This document shows positions 31,573-42,357 of a stretch of DNA of 64,000 nt, in pieces. Position numbers and translations under genes: made by a program. The stretch is from Ustilago trichophora (lineage: Eukaryota > Basidiomycota > Ustilaginomycetes > Ustilaginales > Ustilaginaceae): NCBI GenBank assembly GCA_900323505.1, contig OOIN01000006.1:1302001-1366000 (forward strand). The letters are read 5' to 3'. The notes under the pieces were generated by a model. That model searched no databases. It was given only the letters and a program-made list of their open reading frames with translations, and was not told the DNA's origin. The number at the start of each line of letters is the position of its first letter. Positions within the stretch are counted from its first letter, which is position 1.

Positions 31573-34450
31573 CTAGGCGTTCATGTAGGAACTAGCCTCG
31601 ATGGTCTCTGGCAATTCTGGCACAGCCACCTCGAATCGGCTCTGAATCTGCTTCAACACCTCTGCGTCTTCGTCCGAGCTGACAAACATGATGGCCAGAC
31701 CCTTGGTACCGAATCGACCAGCCCTACCGACACGGTGGAGGTAGCTATCGGCATCCGTAGGTGTATCGTAGCTGATACTGACGTTGACACGTTCAACGTC
31801 GATACCACGACCAAAGATGTCGGTGGCAACCAGGATACGCTTTTCAAAGTTCTTAAACTGCTGGTATCGCTTGATACGCTCTTCCTGTGCCAAACCTCCG
31901 TGGATGCAGATGGAAGGGAAGTTGCACTCGCGCAGCAGCTTGTCGAGTTCGTTGGCTCGAGAGATGGATTTGACAAAGATGATGACTTGGTTGAACTCGA
32001 GCGAGTCGAGAAGGTCGTTGAGCTTTCGGTTTTTGGACGATTCTTCGAGTCGAACATAGTGCTGTTGGAGACCGTGCAGGGTGAGCTTGGTCTCGTCGTC
32101 GACGTAAATCTCGAGCGGCTGCAATGCCAAAGTGGTGGAGATATCAATGGGTTAGTAAACGGTGTTGCGATTGAGTCTTGGGAGTGGCGAAAGCATGGCA
32201 CTTACGTTCTGCATGAACTTCTTGCAGGTAGGTCGAACCTCCTTGGCGAGGGTGGCCGAGAACATCATGACCTGCTTGTGGTGAGGGGTAGCCCTGAAAA
32301 TGTCCTGAACGTCCCTGCGCATGTCGACCTGCTCGAGGATCTTGTCACACTCGTCAATGACAAAGTGCTTGACACCCGAAACCTTGAGGCTCTTGTCGCG
32401 AACGAGGGCGTTCATACGGCCAGGGGTACCGACAAGGATGTGGGGGCACTTGGTCTTGTCCTTGAGCATGGCCTGGTTCTCGGCGACGGGAGTGCCACCG
32501 TAGATGACGCCGGTCCTAACATCGGGCATGTACTTGGTGAATCGGGCGTACTCGTTGCGGATCTGGTAGGCAAGCTCTCGGGTGTGGCAGAGAACAAGGA
32601 CCGAGACCTCGCCATCGACGGGCTCAATCTGCTGGAGAGTGGCAAGGACAAAGACGGCGGTCTTACCCATACCAGACTTGGCCTGACAGACAACGTCCAT
32701 GCCGAGGATCGACTGGGGGATGCATTCCTGCTGGACTGTTGTTGCGTAAAGGGTGGCCAGAGTGTTGGCGTCAGTAAATTGAATCATGTCTGTAGCTGAA
32801 GCTGGTCGTTGCATGTTGGGAAGGACTTACCCTCGGAAGGGTGTTCGAAACCGAGATCGGAGATGGCTCGGAGGAGCTCAGGCTTGAGGAGGAAGTCACG
32901 GAAACCTGTAGAGTGGATACCGACGTAGGAACCCTGTTGAGTGTGAAGAAATTGTGTGTTGCGGATGAAGGAGAATGTCGGTAGGGGAGGCGAGTGTCAT
33001 GTCGACATGGATAATATGTCACCGGTGTTGAGGCCGCGCGGTAGTAGCGAATGTTTGAAGGCGGTAGGCAAGGAGATTTGAATCGAAAGCGGAAGAGGCA
33101 AGTGATGTCGAGGAAATTTGTTGAGATAAGGTCGAGCGAAGGTTGATTGTGAGAATGGCGTGAGATGTGTTTTGTGTGTCGGAGTTGTTAGAGAAAAGGT
33201 GCGGAGAAGATAGAAAAGGAATAAGAGATAAAGTTTAGAATGGTCTTGCTTGGAGTGTGGGTCATAGAGATGTGCTTGCATCGATCCGATAGACTCTGGA
33301 AGGGTCGAAAAGTGCGCCACATAGCTATTGGGAACGATCTGCGGGCTTGGTCGTGACCGCCGCCAAAGGAGCTCCCGGCTCGTGCAGGCCTATGCTCTCA
33401 TCGTGGGAAGATTGTACGGGTAGGTCGGACATGAGTCTTGAGACCCAGCGCATCCCAAAAGGGTCTCGATGCAGTAGGGTACGATACCGAACTGCAGTGC
33501 CATGAGCGTGGCAGCGCCCACAATTATTGATCAGTTGCAGCCCTGCACTGGTGCGGACTGAAAACTGTAAACCGCGCACGTGCAGTGTCCGAGGGCATTG
33601 ACGCCGTTCGGTACGTTTGGGCGGTCCGTGGGTGTGAGGCGACCTTGAAACGCGAGACACACCAAGCGATTCGCCTGGAACTGTTGGATCGCAATACGAA
33701 CGGCGACGGAAGGACGTGGCTAGAGACCCGCGGCGTCCTGATGAACGATTGACAGCGTACTGTGCCGTTTGAACGAGACCGCAGATGTGCCCTGACATTT
33801 CGGATGCACTGCCAGCAGCCCGACCTTGTCCCGCTTTGCGCTGGTTGTAGGTCACGTCCGGACAAGATCGCGTTTCGGCACCGAAAAGTACCGCGTGCTG
33901 TTTTTCCAGACGGGTGTGATCCTCGGTGTGTCGGGGAACCCGAGCCGATGTCGCAGTGAAGCGGCATCTCGTCATTCGAGTTGCAGTCACCATAGTTGCA
34001 TTCTGACAGGGGAATCCAGCAGGCCCGCCAGCTTTGTCGAAACGAAGTGAGTATGGCATTCTCCGGTCGATCCAGTGACGGTCGCCTAGCTCGCGCGACG
34101 CAGCAGCTTGCTGGCGGCTCCCTTAGAGACTGGCTTTTTGTAGTTGTGTATACTTAGAAGGAAAGAGGACGGTTGGGATCGAGTCTATCGGTTCGAATGC
34201 TTTAGGAAGATGCTTGCCTTTTTGTCTTTGTCGGCGTCCGCAGTGGCAGCGCCGTTGCCGGTAGCAGCGGCACCGTTGGTGGTAGAGGTAGGGGCGACGG
34301 CGACCTCCTCCTCGTAGTCGATGAGACTGTCATTGTAGATAGTTGGCGAGAAGTGAGGAGCATGATGTCAGTTGGCGATGCGCATGTGAGATGGGATGCG
34401 GATGGATGTTGGAGAGAAGAGACTTACTCTTCGTTGTCGATGGCAGACAT
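31573..34450 (-). CDS. SUB2: SUB2 (UAP56/DDX39B homologue), DECD-box RNA helicase, five exons
   Basis: SUB2 is the ATP-dependent RNA helicase of the TREX complex, acting in spliceosome assembly and mRNA export. Exons are 34450-34428, 34326-34218, 32933-32831, 32735-32206 and 32118-31573, giving 436 residues. The start [20 protein letters not shown] and the joined segment [20 protein letters not shown] match the family. Motifs: Walker A AKSGMGKT at about 97-104, the diagnostic DECD at 206-209, SAT at 238-240, and [10 protein letters not shown] near the C-terminus. Intron 2 (34217-32934) is 1284 nt and begins GCAAGC, a GC-AG type donor; the other introns (101, 95 and 87 nt) have GTAAGT or GTAAGTG donors. 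The long second intron contains an open frame and inverted repeats described separately. Confidence 0.95.
33278..33296. repeat. Left arm of imperfect inverted repeat in SUB2 intron 2
   Basis: The arm contains CCGATAGACTC, and its 19 bases match the reverse complement of 34181-34200 with one mismatch and one single-base gap. Confidence 0.75.
33325..34059 (-). other. 244-codon open frame inside SUB2 intron 2, coding status unknown
   Basis: On the same strand as SUB2, an ATG-initiated frame runs [20 protein letters not shown] and ends PADRSQ. The predicted protein is basic, rich in Arg, Ser, Thr and His, with no membrane segment and no motif I recognise. Overlapping frames in other phases are also open for over 100 codons, which suggests that GC-rich composition alone could explain it. 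It lies between the two inverted-repeat arms. Confidence 0.25.
34181..34200. repeat. Right arm of imperfect inverted repeat in SUB2 intron 2
   Basis: The arm contains GAGTCTATCGG followed by TTCGAATGC and pairs with 33278-33296. It lies 17 nt from the GC donor. Confidence 0.75.
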
Positions 34451-34655
34451 GTTTGTTGTTGTGGTGGTGGTGATGGTGGTTGTACAGAGACTAGGTATAT
34501 ATATACGAGACAAAATCAAGAGACGGGACAAGAAGTATGGACGAGAAAATGTCGAACTGGGTGTGGTGATGGTGATGGTGATGGTGATGATGATGAATCG
34601 CGAAGAAGAAGTTGAATATTGACGGTGCGGATGGACTCAGTCCAACACCGCTTCT

Positions 34656-34707
34656 CTGCGCTGTGCTATGCTGTGCTGTGCTGTGCTTTGCTGTGCTGCG
34701 CTGCGCT
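34656..34707. repeat. TGCTG/TGCTA pentamer tandem repeat
   Basis: About ten imperfect tandem copies of the pentamer GCTGT/GCTGC are visible directly. Confidence 0.8.
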
Positions 34708-35990
34708 AAATTGGAAGGGACTGTGGAAATGTGCCCCAATTTAGGCGAACAAAGGGGGAGAAAAAATGCACGAGACTGTGCGCAAATGCATTCTGCCGCC
34801 TCCTCTCTGCTCTGACGCCCGAGTGATCGCGTCGCTAACTACATTATTGGGCTTCCACAGAATACTCGGCACGGCACACGAGAGCGCGCGCGGCTGGGCT
34901 GGGCACAGATGAGACACTGCTCAAGTGCCGTTTCCCATCCCGCCGAGCGTGCGTGTTTCAAATCGCACGAGATAGCAGAACATCCCGATGTTGTCCTGAA
35001 TCGCCGATCTTAGTCCTCTTCCCACTGTATAAGCTTGCTTGCAAGGCGCCATCGTCACCCGCTTCCCTATCGCTGCCTGCCAGTGAGCTGACACGCTGTC
35101 ATGGTACCCTTCGTCGATCATCAGCTATGGGCGCATATAATGGCAATGTCGAGTGAAGGGCTGCCACCGAAAGTTGTGGAAAAAATGAAAATCGACAACA
35201 GAAATAGAGGCGCTCAAATTGGAGCGAGAAAGATTGCTGCTATCAACAACCCGATTCCTCGACAGGGATAAAGGCTAGACCGATCTACCCGATGGTGACT
35301 TATCGGCTTCGGCTTCTTGGGCGGAAGAGAATGAGGGTGGCAGATGCTTAGCGTATCAAGATGAACGACCCTCGACCCAACGATGAGCTTAGAGATTAAG
35401 GGATGCTGCTTCCAGTCTTGTTGCCGGTCTGATAGGCAGAGTATCGGATAAGTGGCTATGGTGTATCGTGGAAAGTGGGAGGATCGACAGCCCAACTAAC
35501 ACATCAAGACAAAATTGATAGCGATATCATGACGCGCCGATAGAGCCGAAAGAGGACAAGGCCAAGGGCAAGGGCAAGGGTTCGGCGCGAAGTTAACACA
35601 ACGTGTGCAAAGCAAAAGGCAAGGCCAGGCAAGGCAAGACAAGGTGGAGTTGGAATGAAAAAGGAAAAAAAAAAGAGAGAGGAGATGATTCCCGGACTGA
35701 TTGCCGGACGTCAGCAATTTTTGGTGCTTGTCGCCGTCCTTGGCGTCAGGAAAAAGGGACCCTGCTCGTCACTTTTGACTGCACGTTGACTGCACGGCAA
35801 GTAGCCGGATCGACGTTGTCCGTACCGCTCCGTGCTTGGTGACTGAGCAAGAGCTCTTGTTTCAGAGGGATTGGCGTCAGATTGTTTATAAGAGCAGGCA
35901 TCGTTGGCATCTCTCGCCCTCTTCCACATCCGATTACATTTCGCCAACACAAGTCTCTCTCTCAAGCAAGGCACTACCAGCATCATCAAC

Positions 35991-35993
<3 letters not shown>

Positions 35994-36062
<69 letters not shown>
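35994..36062. repeat. (CA)n microsatellite, about 34 copies, ending 5 nt before the arginase ATG
   Basis: The run is uninterrupted CA on the coding strand. It lies in the 5' leader of the arginase gene. Confidence 0.97.
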
Positions 36063-36063
<1 letters not shown>

Positions 36064-36067
36064 CAAA

Positions 36068-37036
36068 ATGACCAAGACTCTCCACGAGCGATACCTTCAG
36101 GAAAAGACGGTGGCCATCGTCGGCTGCCCCTTCTCGGGTGGACAGAGGCGCAAGGGTGTCGATACGGGACCCGTCTCTCTGGTCTCCGCGGGCATCTGCA
36201 AGCAGCTCGAATCTCTTGGCTGGAAGGTCGACTTTGACGGCCACCACTCTTTCGACCACCTCAACGAGGGGATTGAGAAGGATACGGATATTGGCAACAT
36301 GAAGCTGCCTCGTACCGTTTCTGCTGTGACCAAGGAAGTTGCCGAGGCGGTCGAGTCGCATGCCAAGCAAGGCAAGCTTCCTCTCACGCTTGGAGGCGAT
36401 CACAGCTTGGCACTCGGCACCGTATCTGGATCGTTGCGAGCCCACCCGGATGCAGCCTTGATCTGGATCGATGCGCATGCCGACATCAACACTCCCGAGA
36501 CCACCGAGTCTGGCAACTTGCACGGATGCCCCGTCTCGTTCTTGCTCGGATTGCAAGGTACCGATGTGGAGCCGTTCAACTCGTGGGTGCCCAAGAAGCC
36601 TTTGCTGCGTACCGACAGCTTGGTGTACATTGGCCTGCGTGACATTGACGCTGGCGAGCGCAAGATCTTGAAGGAGAACAACATCAAGGCTTTCAGCATG
36701 CATCACGTCGACAAGTACGGCATCGGAAAGGTGGTCGAGATGGCTCTGGACCACGTCAACGGTGCACCGGGCAAGCGTGAGCGTCCGATTCACCTCTCGT
36801 TTGATGTTGATGCTCTCGACCCCAGCGTCGCGCCTAGCACAGGTACACCGGTTCGAGGCGGTCTCACTTTCCGTGAGGGCCACTACATTTGCGAAGCTCT
36901 GTACGAAACTGGATGCCTGGTGGCTCTGGATCTGATGGAAGTCAACCCTTCGTTGCTCGAGGACCGCGAAGCACAGCAGACCATCGCCGTCGGATGCTCG
37001 CTCATTCGATCGGCCATGGGTGAGACTCTTCTCTAA
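36068..37036 (+). CDS. Arginase
   Basis: Arginase hydrolyses arginine to ornithine and urea, the first step of arginine catabolism. The ATG at 36068 (CAAAATGACC) gives 322 residues, normal for the family. Metal-binding and active-site motifs are all present: GGDHSLALG at 109-117 (His112), DAHADINTPETTESGNLHG at 135-153, and SFDVDALDPSVAPSTGTP at 244-261 (Asp246, Asp248). The C-terminus (LMEVNPSLLEDREAQQTIAV) is also typical. The frame is open upstream through the CA repeat as an alternating His-Thr run, but it contains no ATG there, so the start at 36068 is preferred. The gene is probably nitrogen-regulated as in other fungi, but I cannot place regulator sites. Confidence 0.96.
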   Translation: MTKTLHERYLQEKTVAIVGCPFSGGQRRKGVDTGPVSLVSAGICKQLESLGWKVDFDGHHSFDHLNEGIEKDTDIGNMKLPRTVSAVTKEVAEAVESHAKQGKLPLTLGGDHSLALGTVSGSLRAHPDAALIWIDAHADINTPETTESGNLHGCPVSFLLGLQGTDVEPFNSWVPKKPLLRTDSLVYIGLRDIDAGERKILKENNIKAFSMHHVDKYGIGKVVEMALDHVNGAPGKRERPIHLSFDVDALDPSVAPSTGTPVRGGLTFREGHYICEALYETGCLVALDLMEVNPSLLEDREAQQTIAVGCSLIRSAMGETLL

Positions 37037-38060
37037 GCTCAAAGACTCTTTCTTCCACATCTCCTGCATCTCTAACTCTTGTACATTTGTAATCTAGACG
37101 AGTTCAACTTGGCGTACAAGCCAGCGCTCACCATCATCCACAACCCGATTTCCACTCTTGAAGACAGCCTGTCTGACCGAGATTGACAAGCCGTTCTTGA
37201 GATGTGATGAGGGCCCTGACACATCCGTGCGTATGAGTATGACTCCAAGTTAACCACCTGTATCTTGCTCCACTAAAGCCAAAAAGGGTTGCTCTGCTGT
37301 GTGTGTCAGTTCTGACGCGGCAGGGAAGCACACACACACACACACGCTTTCTTTTTCTGAGAAAATCACGCGCCTGATGCAGCGCTGAGCGCCGACTGAG
37401 CCAGGGTCCGAGCGAGCTTTTTGTGAGCAGCATGCGCAACACAGACGCTGAACTTGCACTTCTTCCCGACGCAGCATCCGACCACAGCCATCCTTGTGGT
37501 GCCGACGACAAGGCATACAACTTGGATCTGAAACGACGCAGCACAACATCAGCGAAACCACGGCTCTTCCGACCAGGTCTCTCTCGTGCTTGCAAGAGCG
37601 TATTCTTACTGAATCGAAACCAAATATCAGACCAGTCAAGACAAAACTCAGCCGACGCCCCCACCAACACACTTGCACACCTCACGCTTTGGCTTACTGT
37701 CACCACCATCATCACAGCCTCAACACCACATCATCCGCACAGCAATCAGCCCACCATCGCATTCATATACATATATACCAACCTTCCACTCACAAGCACT
37801 TCTCACCTCGCTACCACCACCACCACTACCACCACCACTATTCAACATCAACGCTACTCAGATCGCAATCTTCCGAATCCGATCTGCACCACATCATCTC
37901 TCATCACCATCATCACCTTGATCTCGCACCCGCCTCCAGCACCGTTTGGACACGCCGATATCGCAGCCCTGACAGACTCCAGCAGTCGATTTGCAGCTGC
38001 ACTAAACAACCTCAGAAACTGCTGACAGTTTGAGTTGCTGCGCTGCGCTCACGCGTCAAG
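37037..38060. other. Intergenic region between arginase and the RING gene
   Basis: No gene is supported. A (CA)n run lies at 37329-37345, and the 300 bp before the RING gene are rich in CAC/CCA/ATC, as in a long pyrimidine/CA-rich 5' leader. Confidence 0.45.
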
Positions 38061-40321
38061 ATGGAAGCAGTCACCAGACGCACCAGCCCCAGGCGCAGGA
38101 CTCCTACTTCGGAAGCCGCCGAAGACGCTTCAATCGAAGTCGTCATCGAGGCTCCTCTTCCTTCTACCAGCAAACTGCCAGCTCGCAACAAGCGCGACCG
38201 AAAGCAAACCTCAAGTAAGTCCACAAAGCTGCCAAAAACCCCATCCGCTATACTGCTGAGAACTGCTTACTAAACAAATCCCTTTCCGTCGAATGCTGCT
38301 CCACTCTAGGTCGAGACACGATCACGCCACCACCACACGCAGACGAGCCGCCAAAGAAGATGCGCACTCGTCGTAGCCCCGGCAAAGATACCGCCGTCGC
38401 ACCAAAGCCGACTGCGAGCGCGTCTCCCAGCTCCAAAGCAAAAGCAAAGCCCAACGACACAGATGCTTCCTCCAGCAAGGCCACTGGCGAAATCAAGTCG
38501 CCAACTCCTGCATCTGGCAGCGACGAGGTCGAAGTGGTCTCCCCGATAAGACGCAGCAATTCGAAGCGCAAAGTCGGCGTGGCAACCAAATCCGAGGACG
38601 CACCCATCAAGAAATCGCCAACATCCAAGCGACCTGCCGACCTCGCCAACGAGCTGTTTAAAGACGACGAAGAAAAAGTGAGCGACGAATCTTTAGCTGC
38701 AGTCGAAGCCGATGTCAGCAGCAACATGGAATCAGATGGAGTCGAACTCGTCATCCCTCCTCGCAAGCGCAGGCGAGCTGGCTCAGATGACTCTCACGTC
38801 GACTCGCATCCCAGCTCAGCTTCCTTCACCACTGCGGTAGAATCGGACCCTCCACGCGTCAATGCAACGGACGCCGTCTCGCTTCAGCTCCGCATTCGTC
38901 AGCTCGAGATTCAGCTCGCCCAATCCAAAGCCAAAGCCGACCACAATGCTGGTCTCATCAGCGCTCAGCACACCATCTTTGAAAACCTTCACGGCCAGTG
39001 CATCTGCCACATTTGCCTGGAACCTTCCTTCCGACCGTGCGTGCTAGCACCCTGTGGACACGTCTTTTGCATTCACTGCTTGCGCTCTTGGTTCACAAAG
39101 CCTCTCGCAAGTGAAGCTGCTGCTCCTGAAGACTGGTCTCAATCCGAGATCGAACGATACAACCGCTCGCGCACCCTCAAACGTAAAAAGATCTGCCCTT
39201 CTTGCCGTACCGAGCTGGCGTGCCCTCCTGTCGAAGTTTATCTGGTCCGGGACATGCTCGAAAAAGTTGACGAGGGGCTCAAACTCAGCAAACAGGCCAA
39301 CGTTGATTCGCAGGTGGCAGAATCGAGCATCGCAATGCTGGGTCAGGACGACAAGGCGCGTCTCAAGGGTGAAGATCTGCCAAAGGGTGCCAAGCTCTGG
39401 GAGGACATTTTCGATCAAGATGGTCCGCGCCGTATCATCTTTGACGAGATGGATGGCGTACCTCGCTGTGGCAGTTGCGGCTCCGAGATCTTTGATGGAG
39501 CTTGCAGCAACCCTTCGTGCGGGATCGAGTACGACTCTCATTCAGACTATGAGGATCTTCGTCGTGGTGGATGGGATGATGTGGGCGACTTTGACTCTGA
39601 TATGGATGGCGAGGGCGACGATGATGGATTTGGTATTCCACGCAGACCTCGTCGCAACGGAGTGCTTGCCGATCGTCTTGCCGAGTTTGAGGCAAGACAC
39701 GGCGGTTCAGAGGCAATGCACCGCGGTAACAGGCTCGATCTGCCCGATGACTTTGAGGGCATCACCTACATTGACTCTTCGGACAACGAGCATGTAGTAC
39801 GAGACTATGCCGGGAGAGATGGTCGTCGTGAGTCGCGAGGGCGTCATGGTGGCCGTGATGGTGAGGACGAGGATGAAGACGAAGACGATGAAGAGATGGA
39901 TGACTTTATCGTACGTGACGATTTTGAGGATGGGGAAGGGGAGGATACCGACCGACCGAACTACTTTGATGGCAGTGCGAGCGAGGATGACGGTAGCGAT
40001 GCTGAAGGGTTTGGTGGATACGGCGACGAGGAGGAGGATGACTTCCTTCCAGGACCTCGGAGAGGCGGTCGTGGATCGGCTATCGAGATTTCGGATAGCG
40101 ATGAAGGCGAAGAAAGGAACTCTAGTGTCGAATACCGAGGTCGACGGGGTGGAAGGCGAGTCGCTGACGACGAGGAAGAGGAAGGTGACAGCGACAGTGA
40201 CGATCGAGACACGCACAGCCAAAGCAGCGACGATCTGCACGAAACCGATCATCTCGGCAGCAGCACAGATAGCAACACCCGTCGTCGTAGAGCTCGCATC
40301 GTGGATGACGAAGACGAGTAA
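38061..40321 (+). CDS. RING-finger protein with acidic C-terminus, putative E3 ubiquitin ligase, two exons
   Basis: Exon 1 is 38061-38214 and exon 2 is 38310-40321, giving 721 residues. The 95-nt intron (GTAAGT donor, CTCTAG acceptor) joins KQTS to SRDTITPPPHADEPPKK. The N-terminal 220 residues are basic and Ser-rich with several nuclear-localisation-like clusters (PPRKRRRAG). A coiled coil (ATDAVSLQLRIRQLEIQLAQ) precedes the RING, which starts CHICLEPSFRPCVLAPCGHV, has FCIHCLRSWF, and finishes CPSCRTEL after an insertion of about 40 residues rich in charged residues. A second small four-cysteine motif follows (CGSCGSEIFDGACSNPSC). The last 250 residues are very acidic (Asp/Glu/Gly). The layout suggests a nuclear, perhaps chromatin-linked, E3. 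I cannot assign an orthologue. Confidence 0.88.
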
Positions 40322-40437
40322 GCCTCTCTCCCACACGGTTTCAGCTTGTACACATTATCGACTCTTTTTTTTTTCACACATGTCCTGAGACCATCGGCAT
40401 GAAGAGTGACATTGTGAAAATTAAAGGTGAGATGGTT

Positions 40438-41326
40438 TCATGCAACACTTGGACGAAATGTATTGGCACTAGAATAGGGTGCAAAAGCGTTTCTTGGGTG
40501 ATTGGGACGGTAGGAGGTAGGAGGATTTGGGGAAGGAGAGTATTCTGTTTGGTGAAACGGGAATGATGGATAGGTGTTGTTTGGGGTAGAATTTTGGGAT
40601 GAATCAATTTGATAAATAATTTTGGGTTTTGTAGGTAGTATACGATCTACGAAGATAAACGCACTCAAGTACATGACTCCGGCTGCTACTAGACCCATTG
40701 CTATACCTACGACTGTAGCAGCTCCCAAGAAGATGTACACCGGATACAGTTCGTTGGCGATGGTTGAAACGAGGTCGTAAGGGGTGAAGATGAAGATGAA
40801 GAATATACCGGATATTAGGTATGTCAAAGGGGCAGAGATGTATATGATCGGTCGGATGATGTGTGATATAGCCGATCGGGTTAAGTGGTGAAGAGAGGAG
40901 ATGAGGTAGAGGGTGAAATGGAGAATGTGAGTCAAAGGGATGATGAGGATGAATTGGAAAAGGGTGATGAGGAGGTGGAAGAGGGTGGAAAGGATGTTGG
41001 TGATGGTGGTGAGGTTCGATGGTTGGTTGTGGTGGTCGTCTTGATCGAAGTCATCGGAGGAGGAAGAGGAAGAGGAAGAGGATGGGGAATGGATGTTGAG
41101 ATGCTGCTTGGTGGATCGCGAATTGGATTTGCTGCGCTTTACCGAACTAGAGCTTCTCGTTTTGGGCTGAGACGGTGCCACCACATCAACAGCACTCGCC
41201 TTTGCAACAGCTTTACTACTCTTCCTCCCATCATCCTTGTCCATATCCTTGGCAGAGGAGAGATAATCTTCGTGGCTAAAGTTGAATACGTCGATCTCTC
41301 CTTCTGGGATGCTTTCGTTGTTGTCG

Positions 41327-41361
<35 letters not shown>

Positions 41362-41688
41362 GATGTGGTGGTAGGAGTTCTTGCGCGCCCTCAGATCGGC
41401 GGTTGTATTCTTGACAAGGTCAGAAGTAGACGAAGAGTTGGTGGAGGAGGAGGAGGAGGAGCCAAAGATGTAAGGCTTGATATAGGGTACGGTGAAAGCG
41501 AGTATGGCAGCAAAGATGGCTAGTCGGATGAGGGTGGCTAGAGGGCCAAAGGGAGATGGATGCGATGGCTGAGATGCCGAGTGTCGTGAACGTGAGGTTG
41601 GGCGAGGTGGATGGTTGAAGGATCTTTGACGATTGGTAGGGGAAGAGGTTGTGGAGGAGCCATCGCTTGATGATGTGCGATGTCTCAT
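40438..41688 (-). CDS. Multi-pass membrane protein of unknown function with poly-Asn tract
   Basis: This single frame of 416 codons starts MRHRTSSSDGSSTTSSPTNR. One hydrophobic segment lies at about 52-72 (TLIRLAIFAAILAFTVPYI). A long polar loop follows, with a polyasparagine run (about 12 Asn) and Ser-rich stretches. The C-terminal half carries three or four more segments (LFHLLITLFQFILIIPLTHI, ISAPLTYLISGIFFIFIF, VYIFLGAATVVGIAMGLVAA). The tail is Pro/Ser/Tyr/Asn-rich. I recognise no family. A (CA)n repeat on the coding strand lies 17 nt upstream of the ATG. It converges on the RING gene with 116 bp between. Confidence 0.8.
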
Positions 41689-42075
41689 GATGAGCGATGA
41701 CCACTTGTGTGTGTGTGTGTGTGTGTGTGTGTGGCAGTTTTTGATGAGGATGGTGGTAAATGTACTGTACTGTAGATGGTAGGAGAAAGAAAGAGTGTGG
41801 AGCGTGCGGGGTTGTCGGTGACATCAGCGTGAAAGAGACCCTGCAGCCTAAAATGTCATGAATTCACATTTTCGCCGTCTGCTGCCCTTTCAAAGAAAGG
41901 TGCGAGTTTTAATTGGTTTTTTCTTTCTTTCTCGGATTTCGGCGAGCCCCCAAAAATTTCAAAATTGACATTTACATTCGCTTCTTCCACACCAAAATAT
42001 TCTATTCTCCACCTTTCCTCTACATATATACAAGGCATTCTCCCTCTAATCTCGCTACAAACTTTGCTCAAACGC
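41689..42075. promoter_or_regulatory. Divergent promoter region with (GT)n repeat
   Basis: The 387-bp region separates two divergent genes. A (GT)n repeat at 41706-41733 reads as (CA)n on the strand of the leftward gene. A TATA-like TACATATATAC lies at about 42022-42032, some 45-55 nt upstream of the rightward ATG. Confidence 0.5.
41706..41733. repeat. (GT)n microsatellite
   Basis: An uninterrupted GT run of about 14 copies is seen directly. Confidence 0.95.
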
Positions 42076-42322
42076 ATGGTAACCCCTCGTGGAAACAGTC
42101 TGATTCGCACAGCTATCCTCTTTGCTCATAATCCCACACGGATCGCTCGAGCTTCGGCGCTGCTACCAGCCAACATGTCGGCGCCCTATCGCCATTCGCA
42201 CTACGCACATGCCTCGGGCAGTCATCGGCAATGGATACGTGCGCAAGACTCTCACCACGACGCATTTCAGCAAGGGTCAAATGCGGTGGATTACAATCGA
42301 GGAGGAGCATATGATGGATATG

Positions 42323-42357
<35 letters not shown>

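Larger units (their letters stand above)
32934..34217 (-). other. Long GC-AG second intron of SUB2 (1284 nt)
   Basis: The donor AAG-GCAAGC follows the codons for DKDKK and the acceptor is CAACAG before GGTTCC. In-frame reading past the donor hits a stop within about 16 codons, so an intron is required here. The intron holds imperfect inverted repeats (33278-33296 and 34181-34200) and a 244-codon open frame on the gene's own strand. Confidence 0.85.
34451..36067. promoter_or_regulatory. Divergent region between SUB2 and arginase
   Basis: This 1.6-kb region contains the SUB2 promoter on the left and the arginase promoter on the right. Repeats: (GAT/GGT)n at 34564-34596, a TGCTG-type pentamer array at 34656-34707, and AAGGC/AAGGG-type repeats near 35556-35585 and 35612-35644. 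A TATA-like TTTATAAG lies at about 35885-35892, some 180 nt upstream of the arginase ATG, followed by a long (CA)n in the 5' leader. No coding region is supported. Confidence 0.5.

Noticed and set aside
31735..32799. 354-codon plus-strand frame
   Set aside because: Antisense to SUB2 exons, which are certain.
33273..34217. Complete DNA transposon
   Set aside because: No transposase motif is seen; only imperfect arms and a weak direct repeat, so it is reported as a lead and not as a mobile element.
35882..36067. N-terminal extension of arginase through the CA repeat
   Set aside because: The extension has no ATG, only a TTG, and encodes a His-Thr run; the ATG at 36068 gives a normal-length arginase.
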